64,000 bases of DNA, taken from assembly GCA_021234155.1 (NCBI GenBank), contig JAJEKV010000012.1, forward strand, positions 3,971,789 to 4,035,788. Reading direction: 5' to 3'. Origin of the DNA: Isoetes taiwanensis (lineage: Eukaryota; Streptophyta; Lycopodiopsida; Isoetales; Isoetaceae). This document shows, piece by piece, positions 57,175 to 64,000 of this stretch. Under the pieces are notes generated by a model, which did no database searches, was not told the DNA's origin, and saw only the letters and a list, made by a program, of their open reading frames with translations. Both the position numbers and the translations under genes were made by a program. Positions within the stretch are counted from its first letter, which is position 1. The number at the start of each line of letters is the position of its first letter.

Positions 57175-60100
57175 TTATGCATAATCATAAAAGAGCAAAT
57201 GAGTCTCAGTATCCTCATCTTGCTCGTCGCTCTCGCTCATTATATCATCTTCTTCAAGAAGACTATTCAACCTTTTCAAGCAATTCTCTCTATACTGCAG
57301 AATTTCTAGTAAATAGCCCCCGATTTTCTCCCCCTTCATGGAGAAGAATGTCTGAAGATCATCTGCTTCAATGCCATGTTGGCCACGCAATAAAAAGTAT
57401 GCCCCACATCTAAGTAATGTATGTTCTTCGTCTTCCACTTGTTCTTCACCACAAACTTTGCAGTATCTTTCAGATCTAGGTATAATTTGTCTCCATCTCC
57501 CCGTTTCCACACCTACATGATGTGAACTAAGACGGATTCTGCCAATCACATGTCTTTTCTTGATGGAGATATTATCATCCAAGTATTGGGCCACCTCTAA
57601 ACCAAGATTCATATTTTACCTATATAGGATCATTTTTGTCTTCGGTTGTAACCACATCCTCCTCCGGACCTTATCATATACCCATTGTCTCAAGTTTGTC
57701 TCCAACAAAATCGCCTCTTCCCTTTGGATATCCCATCTCCCAAGCCAATTAATGACATCATGAAACCACCCCTTATCTCTGCTGGCTAACAAAGCCTTGT
57801 AAGGGAGACGAGTGTTATCCATGTGGAACAGCTTTTTCAGGAAATGAATACATCTTACCATAGCCTCTCCTTCCAGGGGTAATAGACCACATTCGGTTAG
57901 CATCATTGGATAAGGGGTTTGAGCTTTGATCCCTAGCTCAAGCCTTATAAATTTCTTTAGAACCTGTTCAAGATCCGCCCACAACCCATGTGAGATGCTA
58001 GGCCTCCAAATCTCACTGCCATATAATGCCACACTTTGTACTAGCAATTCAAACAATCTTTTTTTAAGTGTCCATGACCATAAGTGCGCCTCTCTACAAA
58101 GACTCTGCATGGCATAAAGAGCCCTGTGGCTTCCATCAATCCTCTGGGCAATGCAAGTATTCCATCTATGGTTCCTATGAAAAATCAGCCCTAGATATTT
58201 ATAAAAGTCACAAGGACTCACCAAATTATCTTTGTATCGAAAGGAACATTCCTGTTTGAGCGCTCCTACTGTCATAATATTCGTTTTCCCTAGATTTACC
58301 TCCATCCCAGTAGCATTGCAAAATCGAGCTAGCCCATCTAAATGTCTCTGCATGGACTCCAGGGAGCGAGCAAAGATAACCACATCATCTGCATACATCA
58401 ACAACTGCACTACCGAATTATGTAACACAGTACTGTCTGGACAATTGTCGTGTAGCCATGATTCAAGGCCATCAATAAATAATCCGAACAAAGTGGGAGA
58501 CAACGGGCAGCCTTGCTTAACTCCAATGTTACTGTCAATATATTCTAGTTTCTCTGATGACAATGGGAAGGACAACTGTATCAACACTTTTTCGTACAAT
58601 ACCTATACTGCTTCTTGTAATGATTTCAGTATCTGTAGCTTATCCATTCTATCCCATAGCTGAAATCTAGGCACTTTGTCAAAGGCCTTCTTAAAATCAA
58701 CGAAGGCAACATATACTGGCTTTTTCGTCCCCTTCACTATGTCTAATATTATTTTCAACACCAATATATGGTCTAAAGTAGAACGGCCAGGTCTAAAACC
58801 GGCTTGTACCTCAGACCTCTTGTTATTAGTCTCAGCCCAAGTACTTATTTTCGTTTCCAGAATTGGCGCAAGAGGTTTTGGTAGCAAACTACTGACTAGA
58901 ATAGTCCTATAGTTATTGATATCGCTAGCAGACCCACCTTTATGAACTGGCACTACTCGATTAGCTTGCCATGATATGGGAAATCCCTGTGCAAGTGCGC
59001 TTGTAAACAAATCAGCCAAGATAGGACATATTTTTGGCCCTGCCCATTTAAGATATTCAGCACATAATCCTTGAATGTCTTTCGCTTTCCCATTTGCTAA
59101 GCGATTGATATCTTCTGATACTTCCTCTGTAATGAATACATAATCAGGCCTTATGCCCCGTTCTACTCTGTGCAGCAGCGCTGGATGATGATATAGAGCA
59201 TACATATGCTTCCATAAAATGTTAGCTGAGAGGGAAAAATCATTTTGGCGAGCTTTCTGAAGCATATTCCAAAAGCTCTTTGGCACTATTTTTCTGTATT
59301 CTTTTCTACATTCTTCTTTAAGAGGTCCCTGACTAGTCCTCCATTTTCTCTTAGCCTCCCTACAAGTCTGATCATACCAAGATTTGCATGTGAGCCCTTT
59401 CCCAACACGTTTCGAGGTAAAAACCTCTTTGGCTGCATCAGACAACAAAGCATTCAACTGCTGGCTAGATGTAGATATGTGTGCATCCCAGCTGATATAT
59501 AGCAAATCTGATTCTATCTTAGCCTGATAGCAATTGTGCAAGCTAGCCCTCATATGATACCCCTGATAAGCATGAGATTTTGGAGAGAAACTTGCATTAC
59601 TGGCATGCAGTATAATCACCAATGGACAATGATCTGATTTTAGTTGTTCTTCACCAACTTGAAAATCGATCAACTGGTCCAAAGTATTAGCCGCCATAAT
59701 CACATAATCAACTGTGCTTCTGGATCTACATGTATTACTTTTAGCTTTTGGAAATCTGTGCAGACCATTGCATATGATCATGTTCATACTACAGCACAAA
59801 GTGAGCAATTGCCTCCCTGATTTTGTAATTATTTTGTCTGAAGAATGTCTATCCCAACCTTCACCTATTAGATCATCTATATCCATTTGTTCCAACCAAA
59901 GGGGGTCCTCAAAATTTGTATATATGGCTGCTTGTCTATCTCCTGTTCTACTATTAGTCACCTGCAAGAATTACTTCGCCTTTGCTTTGAAAATACATTA
60001 TGTCTTGTTCTAGTGCAAAGAACAAATCATCCTGGCAAGCATCGATTTCTACATAAGTCTTCTTATGTCTAGGAGCGAAGTAACATACAGCTAAGTAATA

Positions 60101-60388
60101 CACGGTCTGTGATCCAAGTATTTCAATCCACATAAACTGCCCATTTTTGTCTGTTTTGACTCCTTTTATCAGATCTTTATATGACGGTCTGACATAACAA
60201 GCAAGTCCACCGTTTCCAATATCCATATCTTTAAACCTTTCATTTTTCACATAATATAACAGTTCAAACCCCGGTATTTCTGATAATGCATATAACTCAT
60301 GTTCTTTAGTTTCAGCAAAGCAAATTACATCTATTCCGTCAAGATTTTCCTGTATTGCCACCACCTTGTCAACTGTTAATCTATCCAT
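57175..60388 (-). pseudogene. LINE ORF2: APE endonuclease, RT, Cys-rich end
   Basis: ORF2p cuts target DNA and copies the element RNA. The endonuclease runs from MDRLTVDKVVAIQENLDG, with DVICFAETKEHEL, GQFMWIEI and AGD at its end. There the LGDFN(S)RTG block is cut by a frameshift near 59957. SDHCPLVI (59620) closes this domain. RT motifs: RVVPVHKGG, NNYRTILVSSL, AGFRPGRSTLDHI, VAFVDFKKAFDKVPR, QGCPLSPTLFGLFIDG, MYADDVVIFA and YKYLGLIF. The C terminus has CKVCGEEQVEDEEHTLLRC. In-frame TAG at 58603 and TAA at 57616 interrupt it. Total is about 1,070 codons. Confidence 0.93.
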
Positions 60389-60417
60389 GTTACAATTTTA
60401 ATGCCTCCCAGGAATTC

Positions 60418-61041
60418 CTATCCTGTCACAACAACTTTTCCTTTAAGCCATTTTACATTCTGGTTCTTCTGTTTTGCCTCTTTAAATTTCAGAATTTCTT
60501 TTTTCTTCTCTTGGATCTGCTCTTTTGTGAGATCATCATTTACCCAGATGAATTTCCCTTTAAGGGTAAACCTCTGCTTCACGACGTGTGTCTTTGCCTC
60601 TCTAGAAGGGAACTTCAGCAAAATATTACGAGTTCCAGATCCTTTTTTCCCCAGTTTAAATGCATCTAGAATTTCAACTTTGGTTACCTGCATGTCTTCC
60701 TTCAAGAATTTTTCCACCGTTTCTCTGGTATTCTCATTGTCCTGTTCAGGTAGACCCACTATTCGAAGGTTTAGGGCTCGCTGATTTCGTTCCTGAGTTT
60801 CTACATAATTATCAAAAGCAGCACACAGAATAGATATCTCATCCATCACTGATTCTACTACTGTATCAGAGGATTTTTCCTTCAAATCTATAATGTCTTC
60901 TTTAAACCCATTTAATTCCTCCTGCAGTTGTACGAAATTGGAACGGAGGACTTCGTTCTCAGATTTTAAACTTTTAATCTCCTCCAGGAGTCTTGTTTCC
61001 CTTAGTGCAGACTCTTGTTGGAAGATAACCAGTTCTCTCAT
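60418..61041 (-). CDS. LINE ORF1 protein (coiled coil, RNA-binding type)
   Basis: The open frame encodes 207 residues. Residues 1-65 form a coiled coil (LLEEIKSLKSENEVLRSNF), followed by an RRM-like centre (ALNLRIVGLPEQDNENTRET, residues about 90-110) and a basic C-terminal domain (KQRFTLKGKFIWVNDDLTKE), the layout of L1-type ORF1 proteins that coat element RNA. The frame stays open upstream of the ATG at 61041 to about 61100, with CWGCCETSD, so the true start may lie further out. It ends 29 bp before ORF2. It shows no lesion, in contrast with ORF2. Confidence 0.88.
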   Translation of the reverse strand: MRELVIFQQESALRETRLLEEIKSLKSENEVLRSNFVQLQEELNGFKEDIIDLKEKSSDTVVESVMDEISILCAAFDNYVETQERNQRALNLRIVGLPEQDNENTRETVEKFLKEDMQVTKVEILDAFKLGKKGSGTRNILLKFPSREAKTHVVKQRFTLKGKFIWVNDDLTKEQIQEKKKEILKFKEAKQKNQNVKWLKGKVVVTG

Positions 61042-61110
61042 AATAGCTGCTAATGAGATTTCGGCATCAGAAGTTTCACAACAACCCCAACATTTGGTCC
61101 ACGGCTGAAA

Positions 61111-61460
61111 ACAACAGTAAAAACAAAATACGAGAAGATTTGAAAAAAACCTACATGTAGTTATATGGGGATGTGGTTTTCCAAGGATATGCTGTAGTTT
61201 TTCTTAAGGATATATAGTTTTTTTTTAAGAATGGGTGGTTTCTTAAGGAGGTGTAGTCTCTTTTTTAAGGATGTGTTGTTTTCTCAAGCAGTATGGTTTT
61301 TTGAAGGGATGTTTTTTTTAAAGGTGTTGTTTTTTAAGGTAGTGTTTTTTTGAGGTGTGGTTAGGTTTTCTAAAAATCCATGTATGACCAAGTTGTCCAC
61401 ATGCCATTACTGCCACAAAATGGCAGCATACAAGAGTTATATATGCTTGACACACTTCAC
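61111..61460. other. T-rich low-complexity stretch
   Basis: Runs such as TTTTTTAAGGATGTG and GGTTTTTTGAAGGG recur loosely over 61180-61360. No gene is seen. It may be LINE 5' leader or the flank. Confidence 0.5.
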
Positions 61461-61479
61461 TAGCATTTGACTTCAAACA

Positions 61480-62090
61480 TGCTACCTAGGCTCAAACATG
61501 CCAAGGTGACTCCAACATGGCAACTAGGCTTCAACATGCCAAGGTGGCTCAAACATGCCAAGGTGGCTCCAACATGGCAACTAGGCTTCAACATGCCAAG
61601 GTGGCTCAAACATGCCACATAGACTCCAACATGCCAAGGTGACTCAAACATGCCAAGGTGGCTCAAACATGACACCTAGGCTCCGACATGCCAAGGTGGA
61701 TCAAACATGCCATGCGGGATCCAACTTGTCAAGTTGGCTCAAACATGCCACCTAGGCTCCAACATGCCAAGGTGGCTCAAGCATGCCAAGGTGCCTCCAA
61801 CATGCCACCTAGGCTCCAACATGCCAAGGTGGCTCCAACATGCCACCTAGGCACAAACATGCCACCTAGGCTCCAACATATGCCACATGGTCCAACATGC
61901 CACCTAGACTCCAACATGCCACTTAGGCTCCAATGTGCCAAATATGCCACTTAGGCTCAAACATGCCAAGGTGGTTGAAACATGCCATGTGGGCTCCAAT
62001 ATGCCACCTAGGCTCCAACATGCCAAGGTGGCTCAGGCATGCCACCTAGGCACCAATATGCCACCTAGGCACTCCAAGCGGTGACATGGC
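61480..62090. repeat. Minisatellite with about 20-bp unit
   Basis: About 30 units of the two alternating forms CTCCAACATGCCACCTAGG and CTCAAACATGCCAAGGTGG. Open frames through it are repeat artefacts. Confidence 0.95.
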
Positions 62091-62521
62091 ATGCCAACTA
62101 AGCAAGGCCAAGTTTTGACTAGGCCAAAAATGAAAAGATGTCCATCTTTGGTCTTTTCATTGGGTGATGTTGGCAAATTTTGGTTGACATGGCTAGATGG
62201 TGGTGATGTGGACATGATGACTAGGACTTTATGCAAGAAATATGATAACCTTTAGAATTTCTTGGTAGAGGAGTTTGGCAAGGGATAGAATAGAGGGATC
62301 TTGAAGAACTTAAACGCTGACACCTTTCCCCAAATCGAACCAGGCCAGGACTTTGCACAGCTTCCTCACCAGAGGGGAGAGCCCAGACCCCAGGAGACGG
62401 ACCTCAAAAAGGTTGCAGAGGTAGCCTTTCCTGCCAACGATCCGGAAGGGCAAATGCCAATGCCCCCCCCCCTCCTCCTGGAGCTCGGTTTCCCTATCCG
62501 ACTGTTGAATCCACCATTCAA

Positions 62522-64000
62522 GTAACCTGCTTCAAGTAAATTCAAAAAAATCCAAGATCCATCTGAAAGAACTTATCAAACCGCGAAAGCGTCCTACGGT
62601 CGACCGTGTAGAAACCCAAGTATTTTGTCGTTCGAGCAGTACAAAGGCTCCAGAATGGAGATTTGACTTCGCCATGTCATCCGGAATAGCAAATTTACCC
62701 TAGGAACTAAGTTATACTCTCATTTTTGGCAACAAAAGAAACACGAACCTCTACATGGCAGTATTCCGCAGCCACCTCTTAGGCCAATTGACTACGAACG
62801 TACGTGTTGGACATGAGCTACCTTGGCGCTTCTTGGAGAAAGGGTGGTCTTAGCCCACGAAACTGGTCTCGGGGGTAATGTCGATGTTTTTGAGTCCGAT
62901 TGGTAGAAGTCGGTTTATAGTTCGGGTGGGAGAGTTGCCCATCCGTGGCCAAGGGCCTTCAGGAGAGGACCTTTGGGGCGAACTGCTTCTGGAAGGTTTT
63001 AAGGGTCCATATTCTGGCATCAACACCCTCCCTCTACTTAATCACATTGTGCAAGATCCTGATCGAATCTGACTAGGATATGGCCTCCGGCGTAAACCAC
63101 GTGGTTTGCTAGGTTATTGAAGGGTTTTACGTTATGGAGGTTAGCGATTTAGTCGGTTGCACTTGGGACATGGTCAAGAAAGCTGCGATTAAAAACATGA
63201 AGCAATAGGAACTGAAGGAATGGGGTTTGGATCTATTGGCCATCCCGAATGATCCCAAACAATTTTGCTACTGCAAAAGGCGCTCTTGGCTTCTATTTGC
63301 CATTATGGGAGGAGGATAAATCCAAACCCCATTCCACAATTCCTATTGCCCCGGCTTTTTCAATTGCGCCTTCTTGGCCATGTCCCAAGTGCAACCGACA
63401 AAAACTCGGCCTCCATAACGTAAACCCTTCAATAAGCTAGCAACACACAGGGTTTACGTTTCGGAGGCCATATCCTAATCAGATTCGACCAGGATCTTGC
63501 ATAATGTCATCACGTAGAGGGAAGGTGTTGACGCTAGAAGACGGACCCTTAAAACCTTCCGGAAGCATTTCACCCCAGAGATCCTCTCCCAAAGGCCCTT
63601 GGCCACGGACAGGCAACTCTCCACTCCGAAATTGTAAACTGACTCTGCCAATGGACTCAAAACGTCGAGATTACCCTCGGGACCAAGTTTCATGAGCAGA
63701 AGACCATTCTTTCTTCAAGAAGTAACGTTCCTAGTCAATTGGCGTAAGAGATGGCTGCAAAATTGTCATGTAGAGGGTTCATGTTTCTTTCGTTGACAAA
63801 AATGACCGTATAACTTGGTCCCTAGGGTAATGTCACCATTCCGGACGACATGGCGAAGTCAAATCTCCATTCTAGAGCCTTTGTACTGCTCGAACGACAA
63901 AACACTTGGGTTTCTACATGGTCGAGCGCAGAACGTTTCACGGTTTGATAAGTTTCCCCGGACGGATCTTGGATTTTTTTGAACCTCCTCGAAGCAGGTT
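62522..64000. repeat. Long inverted repeat (arms over 690 bp), runs off the window
   Basis: The left arm (62522 to about 63238) pairs with the right arm (about 63311 to 64000). Matched words include CAAAAAAATCCAAGATCC, GTAGAAACCCAAGT, TCGTTCGAGCAGTACAAAGG, GGAGATTTGACTTCGCCATG, GGTTTTAAGGGTCC, GGGTTTACG/CGTAAACCC and GGAATGGGGTTTGGAT. The axis is near 63275. Arms differ by about 10-15 percent and small indels. A single-arm copy is at 56690-57060. It may be a fold-back element, or two head-to-head copies. Confidence 0.9.

Larger units (their letters stand above)
57128..61110 (-). mobile_element. Nearly complete LINE (non-LTR retrotransposon), copy 3
   Basis: On the - strand: ORF1 (61041-60418), a gap of 29 bp, then ORF2 (60388-57175) with endonuclease, RT and Cys-rich C terminus, then a short 3' UTR that runs into a CT/TC microsatellite. 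It is of the same clade as the copies at 14 and 21 kb. Only one frameshift and two in-frame stops are seen in ORF2, so it is the youngest of the set. The 5' end is not defined; repeats begin by 61.46 kb. Confidence 0.92.

Noticed and set aside
61460-61954. Open frames through CATGCCACCTAGG repeats
   Set aside because: Repeat artefact of the 20-bp minisatellite with no biased codon use or protein motif.

Overview
This window is nuclear DNA from a land plant with a repeat-rich genome. It holds spliced genes with GT-AG introns, a plant-type polygalacturonase, a PHR2-type photolyase homologue, remnants of a plant catalase and of a PLS-class PPR gene, and many nested transposons. A fern or gymnosperm-like genome is my guess from the element mix and low gene density; the sequence does not prove a taxon. 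Only three host loci look like ordinary genes: an unrecognised multi-exon candidate at about 0.8-3.0 kb (+), a five-exon glycoside hydrolase 28 gene at 6.76-8.55 kb (+), and a PHR2-like gene at 39.2-41.06 kb (-) whose last exon I could not find.

Layout. 0-9.8 kb: the candidate gene, AT-rich spacer, and the polygalacturonase with a scrambled, duplicated 3' end. 9.96-12.89 kb: a nested set, namely a MULE-like element with 9-bp target duplication that contains a hAT-like element with 8-bp target duplication and a LINE fragment flanked by a 101-bp direct repeat. 14.2-22.2 kb: two decayed copies of one LINE family with a Helitron Rep fragment between them. 24.11-24.51 kb: a very short LTR element (TRIM) whose LTR carries a tRNA-Ala-like pol III promoter unit. 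25.73-36.67 kb: a 10.9-kb Mutator-like element with 65-bp perfect terminal repeats and a 9-bp target duplication. 36.7-37.5 kb: a LINE 3' end and a small hairpin. 41.1-42.7 kb: inverted-repeat elements. 46.7-52.2 kb: a 5'-truncated Ty3/gypsy element with an extra ORF after integrase. 53.6-54.8 kb: catalase and PPR pseudogenes. 57.1-61.1 kb: the most complete LINE (-). 61.5-64.0 kb: a minisatellite and a long inverted repeat that runs off the window.

The most interesting unit is the 10.9-kb Mutator-like element. It carries four genes: a MULE transposase with SWIM finger (+), two paralogous small genes of unknown function that face each other (30.3 kb + and 32.4 kb -), and a C2H2 zinc finger / Ulp1-type cysteine protease gene (-). 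Arrays of palindromic GATTCC...GGAATC motifs lie upstream of all four genes as well as at both ends, while two AT-rich minisatellites lie on the 3' sides of genes. This reads like a self-contained four-gene mobile unit with its own repeated operator-like sites. The second notable find is the TRIM with a tRNA-derived LTR, which parallels the known Cassandra elements that carry 5S rRNA promoters.

All alignments were made by eye. Exon borders are read from GT/AG and frame, and several are uncertain as stated.
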